Counted from the first letter of the stretch, positions 1 to 10,031 are shown. The stretch: 64,000 bases of DNA from Bacillota bacterium (GCA_023395615.1 JAEWYP010000069.1:1-64000), one strand, 5' to 3'. Made by a program: numbers and translations. The notes: generated by a model from the sequence alone, not told the origin.

Positions 1-111
1 CGCCAGCGTCATCGTAATCGCAGCCGTCAGCGTCGTCTTGCCGTGGTCTACGTGCCCGATGGTGCCGATGTTTACGTGCGGCTTGGTGCGTTCAAAATGT
101 GCCTTAGCCAT
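1..111 (-). CDS. tuf: Elongation factor Tu, N-terminal fragment (runs off the window)
   Basis: The minus strand from 111 encodes [17 protein letters not shown] followed by the G1 motif GHVDHGKT (residues 19-26), which is the EF-Tu start. EF-Tu is the GTPase that brings aminoacyl-tRNA to the ribosome. A GGAGG ribosome binding site lies just upstream of the ATG. Only 37 codons are in the window and the rest lies to the left. It follows fusA by 60 bases on the same strand, the standard last gene of the str operon. Confidence 0.97.
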   Translation of the reverse strand, partial: MAKAHFERTKPHVNIGTIGHVDHGKTTLTAAITMTLA

Positions 112-171
112 GGATATTGCCTCCTTAATAAACAGATGTGAAAGCGATTCAACGCTTTAAGTTTGGGTGGT

Positions 172-2253
172 TTATGCGTCCTTCTTGCGGCCGGTCACAG
201 TCTCGGCAATGCTCTTGGGCACTTCCTCGTAGTGGTCGAACTGCATGGTGAACAGGCCGCGGCCCTGCGAACGGCTGCGAAGGTCGGTAGCATAACCGAA
301 CATTTCCGACAGCGGCACAAACGCATGTACGCTCTGCTCGCCGAGGCGGGCTTCCATACCTTCGATGCGGCCGCGACGGCTGGAAATATCGCCGATGATA
401 TCGCCCATGTACTGCTCGGGGATAATTACTTCCACCTTCATCACAGGCTCCATCAGGCAGGGATCGGCTTTCGCGAGGGCTTCCTTGAATGCCATAGAAC
501 CGGCAATTTTAAAGGCCATTTCGGAAGAGTCGACTTCGTGGTAGCTGCCGTCGAATACGATCGCTTTGAAGTCCACAACCTCGAAACCACCCAGAATGCC
601 GCTCTGGGACGCTTCACGGATACCGTCGTCGATGGGGGAGATGAATTCTTTCGGGATTGAGCCGCCAACGGTTTTATTCTCGAAGGAATAGCCGACGCCG
701 GGCTCGACGGGTTCGATGCGAATTTTACAATGACCGTACTGGCCGTGGCCACCGGTCTGGCGCACATAACGGCCTTCCGCTTCGGCGGCCCTGCGAATGG
801 TTTCGCGATAGGCAACCTGGGGTTTGCCGACGGTGGCTTCCACCTTGAACTCGCGCAGCAGACGGTCCACGATAATTTCCAGGTGGAGCTCGCCCATGCC
901 GGCGATAATGGTCTGGCCGGTCTGTGTGTCGGTGTAGGTTTTAAACGTCGGGTCCTCCTCGGCGAGCTTTACCAGCGCCATGGTCATTTTATCCTGACCG
1001 GCTTTGGTTTTAGGCTCGATGGCGACCTGGATCACGGGATCCGGGAACTCCATGGACTCGAGGAGCACCTGATTGTTTTCATCGCAGAGCGTATCGGCGG
1101 TCGTGGTGTCCTTGAGGCCGACAACGCCGCAGATTTCGCCGCTGTAGACGGTTTCGATTTCTTCACGGTGATTGGCGTGCATCAGAAGCAAACGACCTAC
1201 GCGCTCACGCTTTTGCTTGGTGGAGTTGAACACATAGCTACCGGAGGAAAGCTGCCCGCTGTACACGCGCACGAAGGCCAGTTTGCCGACGAAGGGGTCG
1301 GTCATGATCTTGAAGGCCAGCGCGGAGAAGGGCTCGGTGTCGGAAGCGTGACGATCAACTTCCACATCCGGTTCGCCGGGCTTGGTGCCGCGAATGGAGG
1401 GAATGTCCACGGGAGAAGGCATGTAGTCAATCACCGCGTCCAGCAGGGGTTGAACGCCCTTGTTACGGTACGAGGTGCCGCACAGCACGGGGTTCATCTC
1501 GTTGGCGATGGTCGCTTTACGGATCGCAGTCTTGATTTCATCAACGGTAAGCTCTTCGCCCGCGAAGAATTTTTCAAGCAGCGTTTCGTCCTGTTCCGCG
1601 ACGGATTCGATCAGCTTCTGACGGTATTCCTCAGCCAGTGGGAGAAGCGACTCGGGGATTTCCTCGTCGCGAACATCCTTGCCTTCGTCGTCGTAGTAGA
1701 CCTCGGCTTTCATGCGTACGAGGTCAATGATGCCCTTAAAGGTGCCTTCCGAACCGATCGGCAGCTGAATGGGCACGGCGTTGGCACTGAGACGATCCTT
1801 CATCATGCTCACCGCACGGAAAAAATCCGCGCCGGTGATGTCCATTTTATTGATGTAGGCGATGCGGGGAACTTTGTACTTATTCGCCTGACGCCAGACG
1901 GTTTCGCTCTGAGGTTCCACGCCACCCTTGGCACAAAAAACGGCTACGGCGCCATCCAGCACGCGCAGACTGCGTTCCACTTCTACTGTAAAGTCCACGT
2001 GGCCCGGGGTATCGATGATGTTGATGCGGTGGCCTTTCCACAGGCAGGTGGTGGCGGCGGATGTGATGGTGATGCCGCGTTCCTGCTCCTGCTCCATCCA
2101 GTCCATGGTGGCCGCGCCTTCATGCACCTCACCCATCCGATGCGTGCGTCCCGTGTAGAACAGGATACGCTCGGTGGTCGTCGTCTTACCGGCGTCGATG
2201 TGCGCCATGATGCCGATATTCCGCACCTTTTCAAGGGGGTGACTTCTAGGCAT
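172..2253 (-). CDS. fusA: Elongation factor G
   Basis: This 693-residue protein has the full length of EF-G, the GTPase that drives ribosomal translocation. The G1 motif AHIDAGKT is at residues 17-24, DTPGH at 81-85 and NKMD near 135-138. The C-terminal domains IV and V follow without interruption. The ATG at 2253 has AAAGGAG upstream. It lies between rpsG and tuf in the usual str-operon order and is presumably co-transcribed from the promoter at 3827-3855. Nothing unusual is seen in the coding sequence. Confidence 0.99.
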   Translation of the reverse strand: MPRSHPLEKVRNIGIMAHIDAGKTTTTERILFYTGRTHRMGEVHEGAATMDWMEQEQERGITITSAATTCLWKGHRINIIDTPGHVDFTVEVERSLRVLDGAVAVFCAKGGVEPQSETVWRQANKYKVPRIAYINKMDITGADFFRAVSMMKDRLSANAVPIQLPIGSEGTFKGIIDLVRMKAEVYYDDEGKDVRDEEIPESLLPLAEEYRQKLIESVAEQDETLLEKFFAGEELTVDEIKTAIRKATIANEMNPVLCGTSYRNKGVQPLLDAVIDYMPSPVDIPSIRGTKPGEPDVEVDRHASDTEPFSALAFKIMTDPFVGKLAFVRVYSGQLSSGSYVFNSTKQKRERVGRLLLMHANHREEIETVYSGEICGVVGLKDTTTADTLCDENNQVLLESMEFPDPVIQVAIEPKTKAGQDKMTMALVKLAEEDPTFKTYTDTQTGQTIIAGMGELHLEIIVDRLLREFKVEATVGKPQVAYRETIRRAAEAEGRYVRQTGGHGQYGHCKIRIEPVEPGVGYSFENKTVGGSIPKEFISPIDDGIREASQSGILGGFEVVDFKAIVFDGSYHEVDSSEMAFKIAGSMAFKEALAKADPCLMEPVMKVEVIIPEQYMGDIIGDISSRRGRIEGMEARLGEQSVHAFVPLSEMFGYATDLRSRSQGRGLFTMQFDHYEEVPKSIAETVTGRKKDA

Positions 2254-2310
2254 ATACGATGGGTCTCCTTTCGAAATCGCTTCTTGCGTAAAATGATAAT
2301 TTGCCGGCGT

Positions 2311-2781
2311 TTACCAGCGGTAGTGAGCGAACGCCTTGTTGGCTTCGGCCATGCGGTGCATTTCTTCTTTGCGCTTCACGGCGTTGCCGGTGTTATTGGC
2401 GGCGTCCAGCAGCTCTGCGGCAAGCCGCTCGGCCATGGTCTTTTCACCGCGCTTGCGGCTGAACTCGACAATCCAGCGGAGAGCAAGCGTCTGCCTGCGC
2501 TCGGGGCGGATTTCGATAGGCACCTGGTAGGTGGCGCCGCCTACGCGGCGGGCTTTCACTTCCAGCTGCGGGGCTACGTTAGCCAGCGCGGCGTTGAATA
2601 CTTCGTTGGCATCCTTGCCGGTCTTTTCGGCAATGGCGTCAAATGCGGTGTAGCAGATATGCTGCGCGGTGCCGCGCTTGCCTTCCAACATGATCTGGTT
2701 GATCAGCTTGGTTACTACCGTGGTTCCGTGTACGGGATCCGGCAGCACCTCGCGTTTGGGTATAAATCCACGACGGGGCAT
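2311..2781 (-). CDS. rpsG: 30S ribosomal protein S7
   Basis: The 156-residue product begins [16 protein letters not shown] and keeps typical S7 segments such as [17 protein letters not shown] (about residues 80-96). Length and ends match bacterial S7, which nucleates assembly of the 30S head by binding 16S rRNA. The ATG at 2781 is preceded by GAAGGAGGGA. It sits between rpsL and fusA. The gap to rpsL is unusually long (see 2782-3033). Confidence 0.99.
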   Translation of the reverse strand: MPRRGFIPKREVLPDPVHGTTVVTKLINQIMLEGKRGTAQHICYTAFDAIAEKTGKDANEVFNAALANVAPQLEVKARRVGGATYQVPIEIRPERRQTLALRWIVEFSRKRGEKTMAERLAAELLDAANNTGNAVKRKEEMHRMAEANKAFAHYRW

Positions 2782-3033
2782 GAGATTCCCTCCTTCAATG
2801 GCTTTGGGCGACCTTCCATGGCCGCCGCCAGCGGTTAGCTCGGTATTCCTGTGGCGATTGCGCGCTGTACACGGGCTCTCTGACGGCCGTCAGCATCAGC
2901 CGTTCCGTTGTTACGGAAAGCCACGCGGTGTGCTCCGGACCCGGCGTGTGGGTAAACACGTGCGGGAGGTGCGCCTGCGCCCGCTTCGAAAGTGCTCCTG
3001 CATGGGCAGCGCAAAAGGGGAGGCCCGTTTTGT
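2782..3033 (-). other. Long rpsL-rpsG intercistronic region
   Basis: These 252 bases separate the S12 stop from the S7 start. I see no coding sequence with a credible ribosome binding site. Read on the minus strand it holds short hairpins, for example TTCCGT-AACA-ACGGAA and the palindrome GACGGCCGTC, before the rpsG ribosome binding site. In E. coli S7 binds its own mRNA in this spacer. A similar role here is only a guess from position and length. Confidence 0.4.
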
Positions 3034-3408
3034 TTACTTCTTGGGCCGTTTCGCGCCGTACAGGGAACGAGCCTGCATCCGCTTGGCCACGCCGGCGGTA
3101 TCCAGAGCGCCGCGGATGATGTGGTACCGTACGCCAGGCAGGTCGCGTACACGACCGCCGCGAATCAACACGACGCTGTGCTCCTGCAGGTTGTGGCCGA
3201 TGCCGGGAATGTAGCACGTACCTTCAATCTGATTGGTCAGACGGATACGCGCAATTTTACGAAGCGCCGAGTTCGGCTTTTTGGGCGTGGCGGTTTTAAC
3301 GCTCAGGCATACGCCGCGTTTCTGCGGGCATCCCTGCAGGATCGGAGCCTTGGAATGCTCCTCCAGTTTCTCCCGCCCTTTGCGAACCAACTGATTAATC
3401 GTGGGCAA
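3034..3408 (-). CDS. rpsL: 30S ribosomal protein S12
   Basis: This encodes the S12 decoding-centre protein. Conserved parts include [12 protein letters not shown] at the N-terminus, the loop with [11 protein letters not shown] and the segment [17 protein letters not shown] choose the TTG at 3408, not an upstream GTG at 3417. GGAGGTG at 3415-3421 then lies 6 bases upstream, and the protein starts MPTINQL at the family's usual 124 residues. The GTG would sit inside the ribosome binding site. Confidence 0.97.
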   Translation of the reverse strand: MPTINQLVRKGREKLEEHSKAPILQGCPQKRGVCLSVKTATPKKPNSALRKIARIRLTNQIEGTCYIPGIGHNLQEHSVVLIRGGRVRDLPGVRYHIIRGALDTAGVAKRMQARSLYGAKRPKK

Positions 3409-3472
3409 AGATAACACCTCCGAGTTAATGTTCCATAAACGTTCCTCAACCCCAGGAACGTACTACGGCCAG

Positions 3473-3718
3473 TTATTTGAGCAGCGCGGCAGTCGCGGTT
3501 TTAACCCCGACCAGACAAAGCTTGCCGAGCTTCTCCATGCTTTCCGTCACCGTGACGGGAATATGGTGCTCCTCACAGGCGGATTCGACCTGCCGATAGA
3601 TGAACTCGTCCGCGTCTTTGCACAGGAAAACGCGCGATGCGCGGCCGTCCCTGACGGCGCGAAGCACCTGTTTGGTGCCAACCACACGCTGATCCGGCTG
3701 ACGAAGCAGTTCTTCCAT
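3473..3718 (-). CDS. L7Ae/YbxF-family ribosomal protein (kink-turn binding)
   Basis: The 81-residue protein matches the short bacterial L7Ae-like family (YbxF/RplGB), which binds kink-turn RNA. It shows GTKQVLRAVRDGRASRVFLCKDAD near the start and the central segment VTESMEKLGKLC. The start at 3718 is chosen because GGGGGAGGT lies 7-8 bases upstream and gives the usual length of about 82 residues. It is the first gene of the str operon, as in Bacillota generally, but rpoBC is not next to it here. Confidence 0.9.
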   Translation of the reverse strand: MEELLRQPDQRVVGTKQVLRAVRDGRASRVFLCKDADEFIYRQVESACEEHHIPVTVTESMEKLGKLCLVGVKTATAALLK

Positions 3719-3826
3719 TCGGTCGTACCTCCCCCGAGGATGTCCTTGATGCCTGTAAAACGGCCCGATACGGCAGTTTTCGCCATGGGCAAGCTCGAAT
3801 AAGCGCACATGACGGGCAACCATAGC

Positions 3827-3855
3827 ATAATATCACGCAAAGAAGGGGTTGTCAA
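3827..3855 (-). promoter_or_regulatory. Promoter of the str operon
   Basis: The minus strand reads TTGACA (3855-3850), a 17-base spacer, then TATTAT (3832-3827). It is close to the vegetative sigma consensus. It lies about 110 bases before the L7Ae-like gene and would drive the whole operon to tuf. Confidence 0.88.
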
Positions 3856-3991
3856 TGCTTTTCCCGATTGCGCAGGGAAAAGCGCGATCTGTACGCAAAG
3901 GAAAAGAAAAGACAAAGAGGAAAAAAGAACCTTGCCCGGTCGGCGTGCACAGGGCAAGGGATGTCGGCAGTGCGACGGAGTAACTTCGTGT

Positions 3992-4462
3992 TTATCCGCG
4001 AGAGGCTGAAACGTTTGCCGAACCGGAAGCGGCGGCTTTACGCCCAACCCAGGCATAATGTGCCAAACCAAGCAGAACCATCGCGCCGCCTATGAATTTG
4101 CCCAGGCTGAAAGTGCCGGTCATCCAATAATCCAGCAGCAGACCCGCGCCCAGCTGGCTGATAAATACCAGAACCGTGCCCAGAAACGCGGGCATGCGCG
4201 GTGTGATATAAATAAGAATCTGCACCAGAGCAACGCCGAAGGCGCCGCCCAGAAACATCATCACTTTGCGAAAATCCAGAACGCCGACTGTCTGTACGGC
4301 AGCGGGATCGCCCACAATCAGCAGCACAACCAGCGAGGCTGTTAACCCTGTGATATAATTAATGAGGGTGCCCATGCTCAACCCGTTGCGTTTGGCGTAC
4401 ATCGCGTTCAGGTATCGGCACAGCACCGTGTTGGCTCCCACCAGGATTGCGACAAAAATCAT
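3992..4462 (-). CDS. DMT-superfamily transporter subunit, YdcZ/DUF606 type
   Basis: This 156-residue, very hydrophobic protein has about five predicted membrane segments and resembles the YdcZ/DUF606 branch of small drug/metabolite transporters. Features include an N-terminal GANTVLCRYLNA segment and a C-terminal GKFIGGAMVLLGLAHY segment. A second protein of the same type is encoded 13 bases upstream, so the two probably form a hetero-oligomer, as in paired small DMT systems. A GGAAGG site precedes the ATG at 4462. The substrate is unknown. Confidence 0.85.
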   Translation of the reverse strand: MIFVAILVGANTVLCRYLNAMYAKRNGLSMGTLINYITGLTASLVVLLIVGDPAAVQTVGVLDFRKVMMFLGGAFGVALVQILIYITPRMPAFLGTVLVFISQLGAGLLLDYWMTGTFSLGKFIGGAMVLLGLAHYAWVGRKAAASGSANVSASRG

Positions 4463-4475
4463 ATCGGTTTCCTTC

Positions 4476-4898
4476 CTATACCAGCAGCATCACGGCGATG
4501 CCGCCCGCTACCAGCGCGAAACTGATCAGATGCTGCGGCTTGAACGGATGCTTTTCAGCCCCGAACAGGCCAAACTGATCCACCGCAGCGCCCAGAACCG
4601 TCTGTCCCAGCAGCATCAGCGCGACTGGAACGGATACCCCCAGGGCCGCGAAGCTTGCGTTGCAGCCGTACACGGTAAGCACTCCCATAACGCCGCCGAA
4701 GTAGGCGTACCAGGGAGTGGTACGATCCCAGTGAAATTTTTCGCGCCGAATCAGCAAAAACAGCAGGATGGTAACCAACCCTACCAGATGAACCAGTACG
4801 GTGCCCCGGAAATTGCCGAAGTATAGCGAAAGATCACCGTTTTGCGCCACGGTGCAGGCCATCAGCGCGCCGCCCAGAATGGTTAGCAATATCAACAT
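4476..4898 (-). CDS. DMT-superfamily transporter subunit, YdcZ/DUF606 type (partner)
   Basis: This 140-residue membrane protein has about five hydrophobic segments, including GGVMGVLTVYGCNASFAALG and VPVALMLLGQTVLGAAVDQF. It is paralogous to the protein encoded just downstream. The open frame continues far upstream, but the ATG at 4898 has GGGAGGG 6 bases before it and gives the family's usual length. It diverges from a Crp/Fnr regulator across 56 bases, an arrangement that suggests the regulator controls this pair. Confidence 0.85.
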   Translation of the reverse strand: MLILLTILGGALMACTVAQNGDLSLYFGNFRGTVLVHLVGLVTILLFLLIRREKFHWDRTTPWYAYFGGVMGVLTVYGCNASFAALGVSVPVALMLLGQTVLGAAVDQFGLFGAEKHPFKPQHLISFALVAGGIAVMLLV

Positions 4899-4954
4899 GG
4901 CGTTCCCTCCCGTTACAGCAGTATAACAGGTTTGCCGGAGATGGAGGATGACAA

Positions 4955-5656
4955 ATGTCCTATCCTGAAGAAAAAACAGCCGAGGCTGGAGACGCGCTGG
5001 TGAAGACCCTGCTGCGCCGGCACGCGAACGAACTTCCGCCGCTTGCGGATTATCCGCTGAAAGCGCGGCGTTTCGTTGCGGGGGAGATGCTGGCGCAACC
5101 CGGCGAACCCCTGCAAAACCTCTGCTTTCTGGTGGAAGGCTGCGCAACGGTCTACAATGCCATGGAAAACGGGCGTGCGGCGATGCTGACCGAATACCGC
5201 GGCGTGCAAACCATCGGCGAGTTGGAACTGCTGATGGAAGGCCCGGTATTGACCGGCAGTATTCAGGCCGGTACATCGGGCGCGATGCTGTACCTCCCGC
5301 TGGAACCTTCGCGGGAGAGACTGTTCCATGACGCAGCGATCCTGCGTTATCTGGGGCGGGAGGTGGCACGCAAGCTGGAACACAGTTCGCGCCTGTCGGC
5401 GCAGGACCGGCTGTATCCCGTGTCGGCAAGGCTGGCCGCTTACCTGCTGTACCGCCAAAGCGTGCCGGAAGCAGGGGTACGTTTTACCATGCCGCTGACC
5501 CGCCTGTGCGAACTGATGGGGACCAGCTATCGCCATCTGCTGCGAACCCTGCGGGAATACTGCGAAAACGGATATCTGGTTCGGGAAAACGGCGGTTACC
5601 GGATTGCTGACGAGGAGGCTTTGAAACGCCTCGCCGGATCCATCCGGTATGACTGA
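4955..5656 (+). CDS. Crp/Fnr-family transcriptional regulator
   Basis: The 233-residue protein has an N-terminal cyclic-nucleotide-binding-type beta roll (about residues 35-150, with FVAGEMLAQPGEPLQNLCFL). A winged helix-turn-helix follows (about 165-225, with LTRLCELMGTSYRHLLRTLR). The recognition region resembles YeiL-like members. No Fnr-type cysteine cluster is evident. GGAGG lies before the ATG at 4955. It is transcribed divergently from the two DMT genes, probably its targets. The effector is unknown. Confidence 0.87.
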   Translation: MSYPEEKTAEAGDALVKTLLRRHANELPPLADYPLKARRFVAGEMLAQPGEPLQNLCFLVEGCATVYNAMENGRAAMLTEYRGVQTIGELELLMEGPVLTGSIQAGTSGAMLYLPLEPSRERLFHDAAILRYLGREVARKLEHSSRLSAQDRLYPVSARLAAYLLYRQSVPEAGVRFTMPLTRLCELMGTSYRHLLRTLREYCENGYLVRENGGYRIADEEALKRLAGSIRYD

Positions 5657-5779
5657 ACGGCGCGATATGCGGCGGTACGTTGCATCCGTCTGGCTCTTCA
5701 TGATAGGATAGGACATACTCTTGCAGAATATGTGGGAAACACCGCGTTTTCCGGGGGAACCCCCGGGGGGAGGCCGATG

Positions 5780-7726
5780 ATGAACCTGAAACCCTGTAAG
5801 CAACTCATTACGCTGTTGGCGGTTTTATGCCTGTTACTGCCTTTTGGAAGTACCGGAGCGGAAAGCGGAACGGAAATCCCAATCGCGAAAGGCACAGAGC
5901 CTGCGACGGTGCGAGTATTGTTAACCCGTTTTTCAGCGCTTGACCGTTTGGATATGACGCTGAACGGTTCCTACAGCGCAGATTACGGCACGGGTTCGCT
6001 GGTTTTCGGGCGCGGTGCGGATGTGACGGTGCTGCTCAGGAACGGTCGGTTTTACCTCTATTACATGGATACGCGGCTGGATGCCGGGACGGAGCTGGTT
6101 TTTACACGACATCCGGTGGAAGCGGGCACGCTGAATGGCGTGCAGTTCGCCAATAATCCGTCCGTCTACGAGGGCGACCTGCGCCTGACCGTTGTGGAAG
6201 AGAAACTGAATATGGTGCTGACCCTCGGGCTGGAGGACTACGTGAAGGGCGTGGTGCCCTACGAAATGAGCGAGAGCTTTCCGCTGGAAGCGTTAAAGGC
6301 GCAGGCGGTGGCCGCGCGCACCTACGTGGTCAGCAAGGCGCAGACGGCTGCGAAGAATGCCTACGATGTGGTGGATAATACCAACGATCAGGTTTATCGC
6401 GGACGGCGCGAGGAGTATACACGCTGCGAGCAGGCGGTGAACGACACCCGCGGCGTATGCGGGTTTTACAAAGGAAAGCTGGCGACCTGTTACTACACTG
6501 CCAGCAATGGCGGGCAGACGGAACTGGCCGAACATGAATGGAAAAACATCAAGGATGCCGGATACCTGGACATGCGGGATGACCCCTATGATCTGGCAAA
6601 CCCGCAAAGCCGGGTGCTGAGCGTTACCGTACCCAAAACAGCGACCACGGTTAAGGAAATGCCCTACGCCATCCGTCTGCTGGTGAGCAGCGAACTGGCC
6701 GGAGAACTGGTTGGGCAGGGGTTTGACCCCGCGCCTGAAAGTGTGCTGGTGAACGCCGTGACCGCGATCAGTGTAAATACGCCGCGTTTTGAAGCACCCT
6801 CGCGCCTGTACACGATGCTGCATATCACGTTTGAATATTCCGCGCGCACCCGGTCCGATCCGCCGATTCCGGCTGGCGGAGACGTGACGGATACGCCGCA
6901 GCCGTCGGCATCCCCGACGGATCAATCCGAGGATACTTTAACGCCTGCTCCCCCGGCCGAGGATGAGGAAGTCAGCCTGTTTACCGCGGCGGCAACCCCG
7001 ACCCCCGCGCCGACCCCAGCGCCGACGGCGACGCCGGAACCGGCTTCTGTCGAAACGACGGCGGAGGACAAAATCACCGAATCTGTGCCGACTCCCAGCC
7101 CGTCGCCGACTCCCGCGCCCAGCTACGGGCCGTTTGTGAAGGCGAACAAGCCGGTTACACTGGATATCCCGATTTTTCCGGATGCGGAAAAATACCTGAG
7201 TCTGAGCATCAACGGGGATGATAACGAACTGTACTCCGTTACGGAGACTGATACCTCCTTTACGATCAGCGCGCGCCGTTTCGGCCATGGTGTTGGTCTC
7301 AGCCAGCGCGGCGCGGAGTGGATGGCGGGCAACGACCAGAAAACCTACACGGAAATTTTATCTTTTTATTACCCCGGGATGACACTGATGCGTTACGACG
7401 AGACGACGGTTACACTGCCCGCGCTGGAACAGCCGCTGACCGAAACGGCCGGGCCGGTTCCCTCACCCACGCCCCGCCCCACGCTGATGCCCGTGACGCA
7501 GACGCTGCCAACAGGCGCGTGGTATGCCACAGTGACCGGCATTGCGGAGGATTCCACGCTGAACCTGCGTGCGACGCCGGACCTTTCCGGGGACGTGCTG
7601 ATGAAGCTGTACCGGGATCAACAACTGATTGTGCTGGAGGAATGCGACCAGGAAGGCTGGGTGCGTATAAAAACAGATGCGGTCGAAGGATATGTGATGG
7701 AAAAATTCCTGACGAAGGCAAACTAG
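5780..7726 (+). CDS. Secreted SpoIID/LytB-domain protein with SH3 domain
   Basis: This is probably a cell-wall-acting protein of the SpoIID/LytB family. A signal peptide covers residues 1-30. The SpoIID core starts near residue 153 with VVPYEMSESFPLEALKAQAV, which contains the family's catalytic Glu and the AQAVAARTY signature. A Thr/Pro-rich stretch (about 375-440) interrupts the core before its usual C-terminal motif GHGVGLSQRGAEWMAG near 501. A bacterial SH3 domain fills about 584-648. ATGs at 5777 and 5780 both follow GGGGGGAGG; 5780 has the better spacing. In B. subtilis SpoIID trims denuded glycan during engulfment. Whether this organism sporulates cannot be told here. Confidence 0.88.
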   Translation: MNLKPCKQLITLLAVLCLLLPFGSTGAESGTEIPIAKGTEPATVRVLLTRFSALDRLDMTLNGSYSADYGTGSLVFGRGADVTVLLRNGRFYLYYMDTRLDAGTELVFTRHPVEAGTLNGVQFANNPSVYEGDLRLTVVEEKLNMVLTLGLEDYVKGVVPYEMSESFPLEALKAQAVAARTYVVSKAQTAAKNAYDVVDNTNDQVYRGRREEYTRCEQAVNDTRGVCGFYKGKLATCYYTASNGGQTELAEHEWKNIKDAGYLDMRDDPYDLANPQSRVLSVTVPKTATTVKEMPYAIRLLVSSELAGELVGQGFDPAPESVLVNAVTAISVNTPRFEAPSRLYTMLHITFEYSARTRSDPPIPAGGDVTDTPQPSASPTDQSEDTLTPAPPAEDEEVSLFTAAATPTPAPTPAPTATPEPASVETTAEDKITESVPTPSPSPTPAPSYGPFVKANKPVTLDIPIFPDAEKYLSLSINGDDNELYSVTETDTSFTISARRFGHGVGLSQRGAEWMAGNDQKTYTEILSFYYPGMTLMRYDETTVTLPALEQPLTETAGPVPSPTPRPTLMPVTQTLPTGAWYATVTGIAEDSTLNLRATPDLSGDVLMKLYRDQQLIVLEECDQEGWVRIKTDAVEGYVMEKFLTKAN

Positions 7727-7828
7727 GCGGCGAGCGGGTTACGACTGTTCCGGTTTGCCCGGGGGGATTGACAGACGCGCCCGTTTCGGATATTGTTTGT
7801 AAAAACCGGGTAAAGAGGGGTTGCGCGC

Positions 7829-8521
7829 ATGCTGATGATCGGAATTTGCGGGGCCAGCGGTAGCGGAAAAAGCACCCTCGCATCGGAACTGTGCAGCGAG
7901 ATTGGGAGCAACTGCATGGTGATCAATCACGATTGCTATTATCGTGATCATCCCCACCTGACGTTTCAGGAACGGGCACTGCTTAACTACGATGAGCCCG
8001 GCATCTTTGACCACGAACTGTTTTTACAGGACATGAAAACCCTGCTGGCGGGCAAACCGATTACCCGCAAGGCATATGATTATACCATCCATCGCCGCGC
8101 CGACCGCGAGGACGAGTTGATCTATCCCACGGATGTGCTGATTATCGAAGGCATTCATGTTTTTTACGATGAGCGCCTGTGCGAGCTGATGTTTTTAAAA
8201 CTGTACATGAGCGTGGAGCCGGACATCTGCCTGCTCAGGCGTATCACGCGCGATATCAACGAGCGGGGACGCAGCATCGACAACATCAGCGTGCAGTATC
8301 TTTCTACGGTCAAGCCCATGTACGACAAGCACATTCGCAACTATATCGATCTGGCGGACGTGATTGTGGCGCACGGCGGAAAAAACGCGCGCATTGTAAA
8401 GATACTGGCCGGATATGTGCGCGACGAACTGGGCAGCCGTACCGCGCCTCAGCCCGCTGATCCGGCGGCACAGGAGAAAAATGAATTGCCGGAATCATCG
8501 GATTGTCCCTGCTGCGGTTGA
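7829..8521 (+). CDS. udk: Uridine kinase-family P-loop kinase
   Basis: The protein resembles Udk, which phosphorylates uridine and cytidine in pyrimidine salvage. The P-loop GASGSGKST is at residues 8-16. Other matches are HDCYYRD, YDEPGIFDHELF, DVLIIEGIHVFYDERL and the RRITRDINERGRS lid segment. At 230 residues it is slightly longer than usual, with a low-complexity tail ending in CPCCG that is not part of the kinase fold. The start at 7829 follows GAGGGG; an in-frame ATG at 7835 is possible. Confidence 0.88.
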   Translation: MLMIGICGASGSGKSTLASELCSEIGSNCMVINHDCYYRDHPHLTFQERALLNYDEPGIFDHELFLQDMKTLLAGKPITRKAYDYTIHRRADREDELIYPTDVLIIEGIHVFYDERLCELMFLKLYMSVEPDICLLRRITRDINERGRSIDNISVQYLSTVKPMYDKHIRNYIDLADVIVAHGGKNARIVKILAGYVRDELGSRTAPQPADPAAQEKNELPESSDCPCCG

Positions 8522-8856
8522 AAACCGTCGGAGTGTGCGGGCGTAGGCAGTATGCCCTGTTCCGAATTTGATCTGTGTGCGGCACGGAGCCGAAATGAAA
8601 ACCGGATATTACGTGAATCATCCTGTGATCGCCATGTGGCCGCCAACGCGGACAATGGCGATCGTTTGATAAACGCCGGGCGATCCGTGCGGATCAACGG
8701 CGGGGATAACGCTGTTGAAAAGTAACAACGGGGAACGATCGGCTGGGCACATCGTCAGGATAGACGCAGACCGAGGGAAAAAGTCAGGCCTTTTCCGGGC
8801 TGAACGGGGGAAAACAGTCGATATTTAAATACGAGAACAAATTTTCGCATTCCCCC
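8522..8856. other. Intergenic region, no gene seen
   Basis: I find no coding sequence or RNA gene here. The clearest structure is a hairpin at 8627-8663, GATCGCCAT paired with ATGGCGATC, with an inner CCGC/GCGG. It lacks a T tract, so it is not a standard terminator. It may end or stabilise the uridine kinase mRNA. Confidence 0.4.
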
Positions 8857-8885
8857 TGTAAAAATGAAAAAGTTTGTGGTATACT
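8857..8885 (+). promoter_or_regulatory. Promoter of the DUF362 ferredoxin-like gene
   Basis: An extended -10, TGG-TATACT (8877-8885), has a weak TGTAAA 17 bases upstream at 8857-8862. The gene start at 8916 gives a short leader. Confidence 0.65.
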
Positions 8886-8915
8886 CAAGCCATCCTGATT
8901 GGGAGGGTATCTGCC

Positions 8916-10031
8916 ATGGAAAAAGCCAAGGTTTATTTTACCAGCCTGCATACCGGGGTGAACCAAAGCCTGACTGATAAATTACGCCTGCTGATGAAAC
9001 GCGCGGGCATGACGGACATGCCGCTGGACGGCAAAATGACTGCGATTAAGATGCACTTCGGCGAACCGGGCAACCTGGCGTTTTTACGCCATCAGTATGC
9101 CAGAACCGTTGTGGACACGCTAAAGGAAATGGGCGCAAAGCCGTTCCTGACGGACTGTAACACCCTGTACCCCGGCATGCGACGCAACGCGCTGGATCAT
9201 CTGGACGCGGCGTATATGAACGGCTTTTCGCCGCTGCAGACCGGCTGCCATGTGATCATCGCGGACGGCCTGCTGGGCACGGACTTTGTGAGCGTCCCTG
9301 TGAACGGCGAATACTGCAAACAGGCGTACATCGGCCGGGCGGTCGTGGATGCGGAGGCAATCATCAGTCTGACGCACTTTAAATGTCACGAGGGCACGGG
9401 TATCGGCGGGGCGCTGAAGAACCTCGGCATGGGCTGCGGTTCCACCGCGGGGAAACGGGATATGCACTGCGACGGCAAGCCGACGGTGAATGAGGAGGCC
9501 TGCGTGGGCTGCGGTATGTGCGTAAAACAGTGCGGCTCCGACGCCATCACGATTACCCAGACTCCCGCAGGCCGCAAAGCCCATATCGATCAGGAGAAAT
9601 GCTCCGGCTGCGAGCGCTGCGTGGGTGCATGTTACAAGCAGGGGGCCATCGGCGGCGCGGATGGCGGGCCGGAACTGCTGAACGACAAGATCAGCGAATA
9701 CGCGCTGGCGGTGGTGCAGGGCAAACCCTGCTTCCACATTTCGCTGGCGGTGGACATTTCGCCCTACTGCGATTGCTATGCGTTAAACGACGTGCCGGTG
9801 CTGCCGGATATCGGCATGTTCGCCAGCTTCGACCCCGTGGCGCTGGATACCGCCTGCGCCGAGGCCGCGCTGAAGGCGCAGCCGATGCCGGGCAGCCTGC
9901 TGGCGGAAAAGGAATGCCGTACCGGCGACCATTTCCACGATCTCCACCCAACCACCAGCTGGCGCGCGGGGTTGGAACACGGGCAAAAGATCGGGCTGGG
10001 CACCATGGCGTATGAACTGATTGAGGTATAA
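8916..10031 (+). CDS. DUF362-domain protein with two [4Fe-4S] clusters
   Basis: The first ~185 residues match DUF362, including [10 protein letters not shown] and the segment [20 protein letters not shown]. Two ferredoxin-type motifs follow: [11 protein letters not shown] near residue 194 and [11 protein letters not shown] near 229, each with C-x2-C-x2-C-x3-C spacing. The protein is therefore likely a cytoplasmic iron-sulfur protein in anaerobic electron transfer, but no specific partner is known. The ATG at 8916 has GGGAGG 8 bases upstream. It lies 154 bases before uvrA; no functional link is evident. Confidence 0.9.
   Translation: MEKAKVYFTSLHTGVNQSLTDKLRLLMKRAGMTDMPLDGKMTAIKMHFGEPGNLAFLRHQYARTVVDTLKEMGAKPFLTDCNTLYPGMRRNALDHLDAAYMNGFSPLQTGCHVIIADGLLGTDFVSVPVNGEYCKQAYIGRAVVDAEAIISLTHFKCHEGTGIGGALKNLGMGCGSTAGKRDMHCDGKPTVNEEACVGCGMCVKQCGSDAITITQTPAGRKAHIDQEKCSGCERCVGACYKQGAIGGADGGPELLNDKISEYALAVVQGKPCFHISLAVDISPYCDCYALNDVPVLPDIGMFASFDPVALDTACAEAALKAQPMPGSLLAEKECRTGDHFHDLHPTTSWRAGLEHGQKIGLGTMAYELIEV

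Noticed and set aside
730..2838. Plus-strand open frame of 702 codons opposite fusA
   Set aside because: It is antisense to a certain EF-G gene and exists only because of the codon bias of that gene.
5657..5779. Possible sporulation sigma-E-like promoter (CATACT) before the SpoIID-like gene
   Set aside because: Only one half of the consensus is recognisable and no other sporulation gene is near, so I do not call it.
7000..7130. Thr/Pro repeats as a tandem repeat or CRISPR-like array
   Set aside because: They are in frame within the SpoIID-like protein as a low-complexity linker, with no regular repeat-spacer pattern.
8627..8663. Hairpin after the uridine kinase gene as a terminator
   Set aside because: The stem is good but there is no T tract, so it is described only as a hairpin.
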